DNA from: a virus
DNA: 56,684 bases
Virus record (IMG/VR): IMGVR_UViG_3300026518_000013
Coordinates: 1 to 56,684 of that record
Reading direction: 5' to 3' (one strand)
Numbering within the stretch: the stretch's first letter is position 1; the number at the start of each line of letters is the position of its first letter. Under the pieces are notes generated by a model. That model did no database searches. It saw only the letters and a list, made by a program, of their open reading frames with translations, and was not told the origin of the DNA. Shown piece after piece: positions 25,587 to 32,913 of this stretch. The position numbers and the translations under genes are program-made.

Positions 25587-25793
25587 TTAAATTCTATCGC
25601 CTGCATCATCGTGAAATAAATCATAACCAGGTTCTGCTTCATCATTAATTTTTGCTTCTATTAAAATATCATCGGGTATATCAACAGAATTAACATTTTC
25701 ATTCAACCATAAAATATATGAAACGTCTTCATAATCAATTAATATTTCTCTAAATGTTTTTCCCTTATATTTTCCAAATGTTAATTTTTCCAT
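25587..25793 (-). CDS. Exodeoxyribonuclease X C-terminal-like small protein, 68 aa
   Basis: The N-terminal 35 residues, LTFGKYKGKTFREILIDYEDVSYILWLNEN, match the small domain at the C-terminus of exonuclease X and in DUF3820-type proteins (FGKYKG...DPSYLLWL). The rest is acidic. There is no nuclease domain here, so it is probably a binding or adaptor module. Its partner is unknown. Confidence 0.7.
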   Translation of the reverse strand: MEKLTFGKYKGKTFREILIDYEDVSYILWLNENVNSVDIPDDILIEAKINDEAEPGYDLFHDDAGDRI

Positions 25794-25806
25794 ATAATTA
25801 AATTTA

Positions 25807-25956
25807 TTAGTTAATAATCACATTCCTCAAACAACACCATACACGGATTGTTAATATACAATAAGGCACCCTCCTCAAAGTACTGCTATTTGCTTCCGAA
25901 TAGGACGCCACCGCTTGCCCTTCTGCAGTAAACTGACAACCAACTCCAGATATAGT
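25807..25956 (-). pseudogene. Possible decayed, GC-richer coding remnant
   Basis: This 150-base stretch is clearly less AT-rich than its surroundings. One frame directly after the stop at 25957 reads GVGCQFTAEGQAVASYSEAN, and a second frame reads QYFEEGALLYINNPCMVLF and ends at TAA. A single -1 shift near 25879-25888 would join them into one protein-like sequence without an intact start. In the second frame the part upstream of the shift holds an in-frame TAG. It could be the remnant of an imported gene. Low certainty. Confidence 0.3.
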
Positions 25957-26166
25957 TCATGGGTTGCTATTTGTTATTTTAAAAGGCTTAGAATCTAATT
26001 GCCCCTGATGATAAATAAATATAGCCCCAACAGCCATAATTACACATTTTAATAAATAATCCCAACCAGAAAGATTATTAGCAAAAAATTTATCAGCAAA
26101 AACTATAATTAAAATACCTAACATAAGTGGACTAAATAATTTTCTAACAATGTATTTCATATTCAT
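25957..26166 (-). CDS. Small membrane protein, 69 aa
   Basis: Two hydrophobic segments: FSPLMLGILIIVFADKFFA (about 11-29) and LLKCVIMAVGAIFIYH (about 38-53), with basic residues between and around. The start overlaps the end of the exported-protein gene. No family recognised. It may act at the envelope together with that neighbour. Confidence 0.7.
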   Translation of the reverse strand: MNMKYIVRKLFSPLMLGILIIVFADKFFANNLSGWDYLLKCVIMAVGAIFIYHQGQLDSKPFKITNSNP

Positions 26167-26549
26167 AGATTTTTAATTATTTTGTTTAATTTACTTTTTT
26201 TTACTAACAAATAACGAACAACTGCAGTAGCCGGCAAAGGACTGGGAACCCACCTTGAATAAAGATAATAACCATACTTAGCAAAATAATTTAATACAGT
26301 TATTTGATTACAAAATTTAGCACCATGAACCTTACCCCTTTTATTATATACTGGTTTAACCCAATAATTATAACAACTTCCTACATTCATAGTTACTTCT
26401 ATTCCTCTATATGGACCACCAGAACTTAAACTTGTTACATACATCGTAATAGAAATATACTTAACATTCAAAGTTTGCAAATTTACCGATTCCTGACCAA
26501 TAACAAAAATTGGTAAAACCAAAAATAAAAAAATAACTAACTTTTTCAT
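26163..26549 (-). CDS. Exported protein with Sec signal peptide, 128 aa
   Basis: The frame is open from 26594, but the ATG at 26549 is the better start: it gives MKKLVIFLFLVLPIFVIGQ, a clean signal peptide ending at GQ/ES, and avoids overlap with the upstream gene. The mature part is beta-rich with two cysteines (VGSCYNYW, AKFCNQ) that could form a disulfide. A phage protein sent to the periplasm could serve superinfection exclusion or envelope modification. Inference only. Confidence 0.72.
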   Translation of the reverse strand: MKKLVIFLFLVLPIFVIGQESVNLQTLNVKYISITMYVTSLSSGGPYRGIEVTMNVGSCYNYWVKPVYNKRGKVHGAKFCNQITVLNYFAKYGYYLYSRWVPSPLPATAVVRYLLVKKSKLNKIIKNL

Positions 26550-26553
26550 ATTC

Positions 26554-26790
26554 TTATCGTTTATTTTTTCGATTATCTTGTTTAACACTATCAACAGTCA
26601 TACCAACAACCTCAAACAATTCTGGATAATTGAAACTTTTTAAATACCTCTCGGCATCTTTTTTATGAAAAAACCAATAACCTACATATACTTTTTCATC
26701 ATCAAAAAAAGTTATTACATCTTCAGGAACCAAATTGTCTTTTTGAGTAGCACCTTTCCTTTTTATTGTATACAAACGTAGTTTTGCCAT
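26554..26790 (-). CDS. Hypothetical protein, 78 aa
   Basis: No family recognised. Contains EDVITFFDDEKVYVGYWFFHKKDAERYLKSF, a beta-beta-helix pattern common in small phage accessory proteins. A TGTATAAT sequence lies 36 bases upstream of the start. Member of the small-gene block 25-29 kb. Confidence 0.7.
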   Translation of the reverse strand: MAKLRLYTIKRKGATQKDNLVPEDVITFFDDEKVYVGYWFFHKKDAERYLKSFNYPELFEVVGMTVDSVKQDNRKNKR

Positions 26791-26827
26791 ATCATTTATT
26801 TTTTAGATTATTAATATTTTCATTTTA

Positions 26828-27124
26828 TTATACATTTCTAAACCGTAAATCACAAAATTGCAAAATATAATAAATAGCTGCAATCCAAGCCTTATACTCA
26901 CTGTTATAAAACGCAGATGAACAAGCATATACACAATAACGTCTTTCCCTTACATCAAAAACATAGTATAACCAATTTTGAGACGTTTTACGCACATTTA
27001 AACGATAGCCATATATATTTATAAGCCACTTCCGAATATCTTCGATTGTAGCCTCTTTATAAGCCTTTGTATAGCCAAAACGTTTAATAAAATTAAACAA
27101 ACGTAAATCACCAAGTTTCAACAT
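26828..27124 (-). CDS. Hypothetical protein, 98 aa
   Basis: Open from an ATG at 27169, but the ATG at 27124 is preferred because it follows the upstream stop by four bases instead of overlapping it by 41. Contains TIEDIRKWLINIYGYRLNVRK and an aromatic, Cys-containing C-terminus (YCVYACSSAFYNSEYKAWIAAIYYIL). Function unknown. Confidence 0.65.
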   Translation of the reverse strand: MLKLGDLRLFNFIKRFGYTKAYKEATIEDIRKWLINIYGYRLNVRKTSQNWLYYVFDVRERRYCVYACSSAFYNSEYKAWIAAIYYILQFCDLRFRNV

Positions 27125-27128
27125 CTTC

Positions 27129-27386
27129 TTAATAAAATTGAAGATAAATAACAGGGAATCCTTTTTCAATAGTTATATAACTATTGTACATTGTATTCAC
27201 CCTTTCCTTACAAAATTCTTTGGCTGTATCAATCAATTCTTCAATATTCACAATATCTAAATTACTACTATTTGAAATGATACGTAACCACTCAGAATTA
27301 TCATTTCTAAGAAATCTAAAACTACTTAAATTAACTGAATGAAAAAATTCAATATTCAATCTAATTACATTTGCCTTTGTTTTCAT
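27129..27386 (-). CDS. Hypothetical protein, 85 aa
   Basis: Not recognised. Short protein with IEELIDTAKEFCKERVNTMYNSY in the middle and a hydrophobic end. The start shares the AAAGTCATGAAA-type context of the neighbouring early genes. Probably cotranscribed from the promoter at 27703. Confidence 0.65.
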   Translation of the reverse strand: MKTKANVIRLNIEFFHSVNLSSFRFLRNDNSEWLRIISNSSNLDIVNIEELIDTAKEFCKERVNTMYNSYITIEKGFPVIYLQFY

Positions 27387-27398
27387 GACTTTATGTTA

Positions 27399-27647
27399 CT
27401 ATAAGGATTTAAAAAATCTATCATAATTTTCAAACTGAGTTGAATAATAAAAATACCATTTATTATCCTTTGGAAGTTCAATTTCCGATTCATAAAAACC
27501 ATAAATAATACCAGTTATTCCTGCAACCTTAATTTGATGAATAAGGCGTTCTTCATTAGTTTTGATTTCACTTGCTTGATTAAAAAGACTTACTTGCTTT
27601 TCTAATGCCTTTTCAATTTGTTCAATTTGTTTTTTTGTTGCTTTCAT
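27399..27647 (-). CDS. Hypothetical early protein, 82 aa
   Basis: Mostly helical: MKATKKQIEQIEKALEKQVSLF, then TNEERLIHQIKVAGITGIIYGFYESEIEL. First gene behind promoter B1, with a leader nearly identical to that of the 96-aa gene at 54308. Function unknown. Confidence 0.72.
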   Translation of the reverse strand: MKATKKQIEQIEKALEKQVSLFNQASEIKTNEERLIHQIKVAGITGIIYGFYESEIELPKDNKWYFYYSTQFENYDRFFKSL

Positions 27648-27672
27648 GACTTTTTATTTTTAAATTATAATG

Positions 27673-27703
27673 CAAATATACTATGATATTTTACAAAAAG
27701 CAA
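27673..27703 (-). promoter_or_regulatory. Early promoter B1
   Basis: TTG (27703-27701), 20 bases, TATATTTG (27680-27673) on the minus strand. From the start codon through the dyad, about 90 bases, it is nearly identical to the promoter at 54334. Only a few positions differ, mostly within the dyad. Confidence 0.85.
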
Positions 27704-27715
27704 GTATTTTTTAAA

Positions 27716-27734
27716 ATTTATAATCATTTTAAAT
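27716..27734. promoter_or_regulatory. Operator-like dyad of promoter B1
   Basis: ATTTATAATCATTTTAAAT, an imperfect dyad beginning 13 bases beyond the -33 TTG. The corresponding site at 54377 is a perfect dyad. Confidence 0.55.
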
Positions 27735-27753
27735 AAGAAAACAGATAAATAGT

Positions 27754-28056
27754 CTAAAGAATAGAATAATACCATTTACCAACTTTACGTGATTTTGTAC
27801 ATTGTCTTTCCATATACTCAATATCATTCAATTTAGTTATAAAGCTTTCTTCTTTTCGTGGAATATTAAACAAGGTAATTTCGTAATAATTAACATTATT
27901 AGAAACATAATTTTGTTCCTTTACATTTTCAGGAATCATAAAATAAGCAAGGCGACGAAAAAGAAAAAACCCTTTTATGACACGTTCATTATTAATAATA
28001 TGAACCAATCGGTATACTGGAAAACCAGAAACAACAGGAATATTTTTTCTTTGCAT
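27754..28056 (-). CDS. Hypothetical protein, 100 aa
   Basis: No recognised domain. Basic and aromatic: VYRLVHIINNERVIKGFFLFRRLAYFMI, then NYYEITLFNIPRKEESFITKL. Last gene of the run transcribed from the recombination region. Promoter B1 begins just beyond its stop. Confidence 0.65.
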   Translation of the reverse strand: MQRKNIPVVSGFPVYRLVHIINNERVIKGFFLFRRLAYFMIPENVKEQNYVSNNVNYYEITLFNIPRKEESFITKLNDIEYMERQCTKSRKVGKWYYSIL

Positions 28057-28059
28057 AAA

Positions 28060-28482
28060 TCAAATCTTTGACATTATCAACTTTGGTTGAGCAAATGTAT
28101 ATTTAACATACTTTATCTTCTTCTTCTCTAACTCTAAACCAACATTATACACCAATTCATCAATTTCTACCCTTACTTGTTCATTAACTTGATATTGCAT
28201 GGCAAGTATTTCAAAAGCTCTTTGTATTGCATGGTAACTATGATTAGTTGTTAATTCACCCACGTATTTCAAACTTACACCCGTAAACCAATACAAAACA
28301 TACCACCAATAACGCCTTAATTTGATAGCCTCATAATTATTTTGAATATTTAGAAAAGAAAAATTTTTTGAATATGTTTTTAAAATTACATTCTTTATAA
28401 CATAGGCTATTTTATATGTTTTAATTGTTGGTACTAAATAACCCCCAAAAATGTTTAATTTTTGTAAACTTTCTAAACTCAT
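28060..28482 (-). CDS. Hypothetical protein, 140 aa
   Basis: No family recognised. Contains LRRYWWYVLYWFTGVSLKYVGELTTNHSYHAIQRAFEIL, where the TNHSYHAIQRA helix looks like a DnaA domain IV-type or replication-terminus-type DNA-contact helix. This is only a resemblance. Start overlaps the preceding stop (ATGA). Confidence 0.6.
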   Translation of the reverse strand: MSLESLQKLNIFGGYLVPTIKTYKIAYVIKNVILKTYSKNFSFLNIQNNYEAIKLRRYWWYVLYWFTGVSLKYVGELTTNHSYHAIQRAFEILAMQYQVNEQVRVEIDELVYNVGLELEKKKIKYVKYTFAQPKLIMSKI

Positions 28483-28673
28483 CTTTGCCCTATCTTTTTT
28501 CTATTCAAAGAAACAAAACGTAATCGTACATAAAAACTACGAAGTTCTGTAACCTTAACAAAAATTTTTGCATGATTAAGTTGTTTAAATTTTAACGCTA
28601 TATTTTTATCTTTTGTAACATCCAATTTTTTATTCTTCAACCATATACCTTTTTCCAACTCAATGATATACAT
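28479..28673 (-). CDS. Hypothetical protein, 64 aa
   Basis: Short basic protein: MYIIELEKGIWLKNKKLDVT then NIALKFKQLNHAKIFVKV, a beta-helix-beta pattern like the 78-aa protein at 26554. Sits directly behind the SbcC C-half gene. Function unknown. Confidence 0.62.
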   Translation of the reverse strand: MYIIELEKGIWLKNKKLDVTKDKNIALKFKQLNHAKIFVKVTELRSFYVRLRFVSLNRKKIGQR

Positions 28674-28679
28674 AACAAA

Positions 28680-29333
28680 TTATTTTAATTCAACATAACT
28701 TTGCCCATTTCTTTGACGTACAACAAATAATCTATCTGCCGCTTCAGTCAATTCCTCTTCATGAGTAACAATAATAAATTGAATATCTAACTGATTAGAT
28801 AACTCACTAATAATTAATGATGCTTTTTCTTGTAAATCTTTACTTAAAAACCGTAATGGTTCATCTAATATGATTACATTTCTCAATTTTGGCCTTTTCA
28901 TAGACCAAACAGCAACCCTCAAAGCAAAAGAAGCTAAATCAACAACACCACCCCCACTTGCTTCCATAGGAGAAAATTTCTTACCATCCCTAACAAAATA
29001 TAAATCACATTCCGTCTTATTACGCCGTTCCACAAATTCAATTTGCAATTCATAAGAATCCTCTCCAAAAACTGCTTTTAATGCGTTAGTAACCACATGA
29101 GAAATATGATACTGCAAACTTTTTTGAGTTTCCAAACCAACTACACGAGCAATTTGTAATGCTTCATCTATATCATTTTGTTGAATAGATAAATTTTGCA
29201 ATCTTTTCCGGGATTGTTTTATCAAATTAATTACTTTATTTTGTTGTCCTTTTAAATGATTGACTTTGGCAATTAATTTAGTAATCGAGATATTTGCCGT
29301 ATTGTTCCATAATAGTGTCATAATCTTTTCCAA
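28680..29333 (-). CDS. SbcC/Rad50-like ATPase, C-terminal half, 217 aa
   Basis: Carries only the second half of an SMC-like ATPase: a short coiled coil (about 20-65), the ABC signature SGGGVVDLASFALRVAVW (about 125-142), Walker B VIILDEPLRFLSKD and the H-loop VTHEEEL. It has no P-loop; that lies in the separate 352-aa protein at 31064. Family role: with SbcD/Mre11 it opens and resects DNA ends. The start overlaps the small coiled-coil gene by 56 bases. Confidence 0.87.
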   Translation of the reverse strand: MEKIMTLLWNNTANISITKLIAKVNHLKGQQNKVINLIKQSRKRLQNLSIQQNDIDEALQIARVVGLETQKSLQYHISHVVTNALKAVFGEDSYELQIEFVERRNKTECDLYFVRDGKKFSPMEASGGGVVDLASFALRVAVWSMKRPKLRNVIILDEPLRFLSKDLQEKASLIISELSNQLDIQFIIVTHEEELTEAADRLFVVRQRNGQSYVELK

Positions 29334-29523
29334 TTTGATTTTCCAAAATTTGTAAATCTTTTTGCATAGACTTTAATTCCTTTTCCGCTGCACCAATAGA
29401 ATCAATTCCAAATTCATCTTTTAACGTTTTTAACAACTGCTTCTTTTCCCCTTCTAATTGTGCCAATTGTTGTTCTGCATCTTTAATTTTTTCTTGTAAT
29501 TGCAAAAGCTTATTTGTATCCAT
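29278..29523 (-). CDS. Small coiled-coil protein beside SbcC C-half, 81 aa
   Basis: Nearly all coiled coil (QEKIKDAEQQLAQLEGEKKQLLKTL, then AAEKELKSMQKDLQILENQI). It overlaps the SbcC C-half gene in a different frame and follows the nuclease gene by eight bases. A structural partner of the split Rad50, perhaps supplying missing coil, is a natural inference. Confidence 0.72.
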   Translation of the reverse strand: MDTNKLLQLQEKIKDAEQQLAQLEGEKKQLLKTLKDEFGIDSIGAAEKELKSMQKDLQILENQIGKDYDTIMEQYGKYLDY

Positions 29524-29531
29524 AATTATAA

Positions 29532-30386
29532 CTAATTAAATGTTTTCCAAATATAATCCTGAACCCTCTTTGGTATTTTATTTGCTGCAAAATACACCCG
29601 TAAATTATTTGCATAATCCAAATCAGACTTAAATTCCCCTTGTAAACCCGAAATAAACGCTTGTACGTCCATATCTTGCTTTATTGGATGCCTTATATCC
29701 TGCACCCATACATCTTGCCGTATAGGCAAAGGAATTAATTCAATTTCTTTAGTTTCCAAATCATATAAAAATACCTGTGGTTGAAAATCTTTTTGTTGAC
29801 TGGTTAATCGCATCATACTACCAGGATTAACCAATAATTTATCCCCAAATTTAACAAAAAAAGATTGGTGATTATCCCCCGTCACAATAACATCAGCTAA
29901 ATCTTTATACTTACGCAAAATACGCACGGCATTTGTACCTATATCAGCTTGCCAAGTTTCTACCTTTCCAGGCTTATATACAAATTTATGCCAAACCAAA
30001 AACCGGGTATTACCAAAAACAATAATATCTTGTTCATTTGGTTCCCTGTCCCAATGACATCCAGATAATACCTTCAAAACACCAGCTTGTTGTAAGGTAT
30101 AAATACCAGTCATTTCTTTCAATTCTAAATTATGTTGAGGTAAATCATGATTACCATACAAAGTATAAAATTGGTCTGGTAAATACCCAATTGTATAAGA
30201 CAATAATCGAGGAGAAGGTTTCCAATGATCAAATAAATCGCCAGCATGAATAACTGAACAATTATACTTTTTTTGCAATTTAGAAATAAAATGTACCTTT
30301 TCCCACATATCATTCCAAAAAGACCCTGTACGAGATATCGGGGTCTTTTCACGTAAATGCCAATCACTGGTTAAAATCACCTTCAT
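29532..30386 (-). CDS. SbcD/Mre11-like DNA repair nuclease, 284 aa
   Basis: Calcineurin-like phosphoesterase with all metal motifs in order: SDWH (7-10), HAGDLFDHW (about 46-54), LYGNHDLP (about 77-84), LVWHKF and VTGDNHQS. The nuclease partner of the split Rad50 pair at 28680 and 31064, equivalent to T4 gp47. Starts within the last 23 bases of the upstream gene. Confidence 0.9.
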   Translation of the reverse strand: MKVILTSDWHLREKTPISRTGSFWNDMWEKVHFISKLQKKYNCSVIHAGDLFDHWKPSPRLLSYTIGYLPDQFYTLYGNHDLPQHNLELKEMTGIYTLQQAGVLKVLSGCHWDREPNEQDIIVFGNTRFLVWHKFVYKPGKVETWQADIGTNAVRILRKYKDLADVIVTGDNHQSFFVKFGDKLLVNPGSMMRLTSQQKDFQPQVFLYDLETKEIELIPLPIRQDVWVQDIRHPIKQDMDVQAFISGLQGEFKSDLDYANNLRVYFAANKIPKRVQDYIWKTFN

Positions 30387-30735
30387 CTTTCATGTTTATT
30401 TTGATTGAATTATTCATAAGTAACTCTTTTCCCATCAACCTTATACCAGCTTCTACTATCTCTTCTGGTTTTGGATTTACCTGACGATGTAAACTAATCA
30501 AAAGATCAATTAACATTTCCCGAGAAACTTTTCCAACAATTCTTTGAATTTCTTTATTTTTCCCGTCACCCCTCACATACAAAAACGCAGTAAAATTCAT
30601 TTCTTGCAATTCTTGTTCCGATATACTATCAGTAAAATCAGGTAACAACTTTTTATACAAATCCAAAGTTTCCATTAACCTTTTCATCAAAAATTTACCC
30701 TCTATATCTATATCTTTGTAATTTTTATTTTCCAT
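30364..30735 (-). CDS. Hypothetical protein in the recombination cluster, 123 aa
   Basis: Helical, no recognised family. Features: MKRLMETLDLYKKLLPDFTD, EMNFTAFLYVRGDGKNKEIQRIVGKVSREMLIDLLISL, and VNPKPEEIVEAGIRLMG. Overlaps the nuclease gene by 23 bases, so it is probably made with it. May be an accessory of the resection complex. Confidence 0.65.
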   Translation of the reverse strand: MENKNYKDIDIEGKFLMKRLMETLDLYKKLLPDFTDSISEQELQEMNFTAFLYVRGDGKNKEIQRIVGKVSREMLIDLLISLHRQVNPKPEEIVEAGIRLMGKELLMNNSIKINMKDEGDFNQ

Positions 30736-30740
30736 AATTA

Positions 30741-31013
30741 CTATTTGAAATGTTCCATCAAAGCTTGTAACATATGCAAAGCATCTTTCTTACCCATTCG
30801 GGCTACCTTTCGTAAGGCTACCGGTTTTTTCCCAATTCTTTCAACAACCATAACCATAACAGCCAAATTATCAACTCCCTGATGAACAGAATCTTTATAC
30901 TTTTCAATCAAAGGTAAATCATTCTCAACATCATCAATTGGACAAATTTTATCTACGAAATCTTCAATATCTTTTTGTAAGATATCATTAGTTAATTCTA
31001 ATTCTTGCATCAT
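30741..31013 (-). CDS. Hypothetical protein, 90 aa
   Basis: Acidic N-terminal half, then LAVMVMVVERIGKKPVALRKVARMGKKDALHMLQALMEHF, a basic helical end. Between the two parts of the Rad50-like system. A TGTATAAT sequence lies about 26 bases upstream. Function unknown. Confidence 0.65.
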   Translation of the reverse strand: MMQELELTNDILQKDIEDFVDKICPIDDVENDLPLIEKYKDSVHQGVDNLAVMVMVVERIGKKPVALRKVARMGKKDALHMLQALMEHFK

Positions 31014-31063
31014 TTTTAATTTTTTAATTTATATAATATATTATACAAAACAAATCTATTTAC

Positions 31064-32122
31064 TTAATGAGTACATTTAGAAACTTGACAACCACATAAC
31101 GGACAAATATCAGGAAATTCCCTGTTAAATAGTTGTTTAAGTTGATTATGAGTAGTATACTGTATTCTCCAAACTGAAATATTATCTTTCAATTGTAAAA
31201 TTAATTTTTGCAATTTCTTAACTTTTGTTTGCAAATTAACATATTGATTCCAATTTTCATTTAATAAAATAATCTTATTTTTAGCAGAAAGCAAATCTTG
31301 ATATCCGGATATTTCTTGTTCCAAATTCCAGAAATCATTCTTTATACGATACAATTTTTGTTTACGAGTAATTAATTTTTCCCAATCTTGTCGTTTCTTT
31401 ATTAATTTTTTAACCTGCGGACTTATCTTTAATATTTTTTGCTGTACAACATAATTTCCTTCGATTTCCCGGACTTTATTAATTAATACGACCAAAGTAT
31501 TAATATTGCGTTTTAATTCGTCTAATCGCTTTAATTTAGCTTGTAAATTTTTTACCTCTTTTTCCAACCCTGGTAAAAAAGAATATTGCTTCCGCTGTTC
31601 CCGATATTCTTGTAATTTTGCTTTTTCAAATTTATATTCTTGGTTTACTTCAAATAACTGATGATTTAATGACTTTAATGTAGTATGAATTTGCTCCAAA
31701 TGAGCTACTCGATTAAAAAATAAAGCAACCTCGCCGGGTGTATTAGAAAATAAAAAAGAATTATCCATTTGATGTTGAATATTTACTTTATCCAAATTCA
31801 ATAATTCTTTAACAGAATCCGGCACATCAATTTTTAATGCTTTTAATAATAAATTATCATTAATAATATATTCATTTTCATTTTTGGTTCTTTTTCTTTC
31901 AATTTTTCCATTATCTAAATCTAAAATAACCCGAGTATCACCACCCCAATAACTCCTAAATTCATCTCCTGATGGACGATTAAAAACAAGCCAACGAATA
32001 GCCCGTATAATAGCAGTTTTTCCTGAATCACTTGAACCCAAAATAATATTAACACCAGGATGAAAATCAAGTTCAGTTTCTTTATGACTTTGAAAATTTT
32101 TTATTCTAATACTTTTAATCAT
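31064..32122 (-). CDS. SbcC/Rad50-like ATPase, N-terminal half with zinc hook, 352 aa
   Basis: N-terminal SMC lobe: IRIKNFQSHKETELDFHPGVNIILGSSDSGKTAIIRAI (P-loop about 29-36), Q-loop and INT..HQMDNSFLFSNTPGEV, then a long coiled coil (about 145-335). The protein ends just after a zinc-hook motif CPLCG (about 342-346), with more cysteines in the tail. Signature and Walker B are missing; they are in the separate 217-aa protein at 28680. So the molecule is divided at the hook. Confidence 0.88.
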   Translation of the reverse strand: MIKSIRIKNFQSHKETELDFHPGVNIILGSSDSGKTAIIRAIRWLVFNRPSGDEFRSYWGGDTRVILDLDNGKIERKRTKNENEYIINDNLLLKALKIDVPDSVKELLNLDKVNIQHQMDNSFLFSNTPGEVALFFNRVAHLEQIHTTLKSLNHQLFEVNQEYKFEKAKLQEYREQRKQYSFLPGLEKEVKNLQAKLKRLDELKRNINTLVVLINKVREIEGNYVVQQKILKISPQVKKLIKKRQDWEKLITRKQKLYRIKNDFWNLEQEISGYQDLLSAKNKIILLNENWNQYVNLQTKVKKLQKLILQLKDNISVWRIQYTTHNQLKQLFNREFPDICPLCGCQVSKCTH

Positions 32123-32589
32123 TTTGTTCTTTTTAACAATTTTGTATGATACAACGTTTTCTCTGTCAAATGAAGTAAATGTAAAGCATCAGCCTCGTTA
32201 TCATCATTACCCAAATAATTATACAGTTTCTTGGCAGCTTCAATCATTGCAAGTTTACCACAATTACCTTTTCCCGTAGCGAATTTTTTTATTTCAGACG
32301 CAGAAAAAGCTATATATTCCAATTCATAATCAATAACAACACTTTCAATAATCCCGATTATTTTAGATTGTGTAATAATTGCCCTCGTATTACGCCCCGC
32401 CGGACGTTCATAAGCAATCACTTTTATTTCCGGATAAGCTTCTAATATTTCAGTTAATTTACTTCGAAAACGAATCAATTTCATACCCCAACTTTCATCC
32501 GTCCTGGTATGTAGATTCCATGTACCGTAAATTTCCTTACTCAAAGCCCAACCACTTATTGTTGCAGGATCAATCGCCAGTATTCTCAT
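32119..32589 (-). CDS. RuvC-like Holliday junction resolvase, 156 aa
   Basis: RNase H-fold resolvase: MRILAIDPATISGWA with catalytic Asp7, VIAYERPAGRN with Glu near 61, and the C-terminal GNDDNEADALHLL acidic pair. KFATGKGNCGKLAMIEAAK is typical of RuvC. Resolves recombination and replication intermediates before packaging. Overlaps the Rad50 N-half gene by four bases. Confidence 0.88.
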   Translation of the reverse strand: MRILAIDPATISGWALSKEIYGTWNLHTRTDESWGMKLIRFRSKLTEILEAYPEIKVIAYERPAGRNTRAIITQSKIIGIIESVVIDYELEYIAFSASEIKKFATGKGNCGKLAMIEAAKKLYNYLGNDDNEADALHLLHLTEKTLYHTKLLKRTK

Positions 32590-32592
32590 TTT

Positions 32593-32913
32593 TTAATTAT
32601 TTTCTTTATTTTTATACATGTTAATCAAACCAGCTATCCATTCTGATTGATTAATTAATTTTTCAACTTGTTGATAAGTAATTCTTTCACTTCTTGCTTC
32701 TTGCATTAACAAAACCTTCTGTAAAGCTAATGTTAATGTTCCTTGCAATTTTTTAAGCTGTATACCATACTTCTTAGATATATCCTTTTCTTCATCAAAT
32801 CTTTCAAAAGCCAAATCAATAGCCACTACAAAATAATGCAAAGGATACTTAACAAGCATTCTTTGAACCCTACTATCTTTCTTTTTTTCTTCCACTTGCA
32901 AATTTTTTTTCAA
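32593..32913 (-). CDS. Helical hypothetical protein after RecA, 106 aa
   Basis: Basic N-terminus (MKKNLQVEEKKKDSRVQRML), then helices KKLQGTLTLALQKVLLMQEARSERITYQQVEKLINQ. Starts inside the end of the recombinase gene (41-base overlap). Possibly a recombinase accessory factor; no family recognised. Confidence 0.65.
   Translation of the reverse strand: MKKNLQVEEKKKDSRVQRMLVKYPLHYFVVAIDLAFERFDEEKDISKKYGIQLKKLQGTLTLALQKVLLMQEARSERITYQQVEKLINQSEWIAGLINMYKNKENN

Noticed and set aside
25880-25900. In-frame TAG in the remnant region as a sign of amber recoding (as in some crAss-like phages)
   Set aside because: TAG serves as a normal stop at other genes, for example the one ending at 136, and no large gene is interrupted by TAG. 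A frameshifted remnant explains the stretch better.
25861-25950. GC-richer stretch as a tRNA or structured RNA
   Set aside because: I could not fold an acceptor stem with a matching end, T-loop or CCA, and no cloverleaf arrangement fits on either strand.
26550-26594. Longer N-terminus for the exported protein (start at 26594)
   Set aside because: It would put a charged 15-residue extension before a perfect signal peptide and overlap the upstream gene. The ATG at 26549 is more natural.
31051-31058. TAGATTTG as a further host-type promoter before the 90-aa gene
   Set aside because: The -7 pattern fits, but there is no TTG at 19-21 bases upstream.
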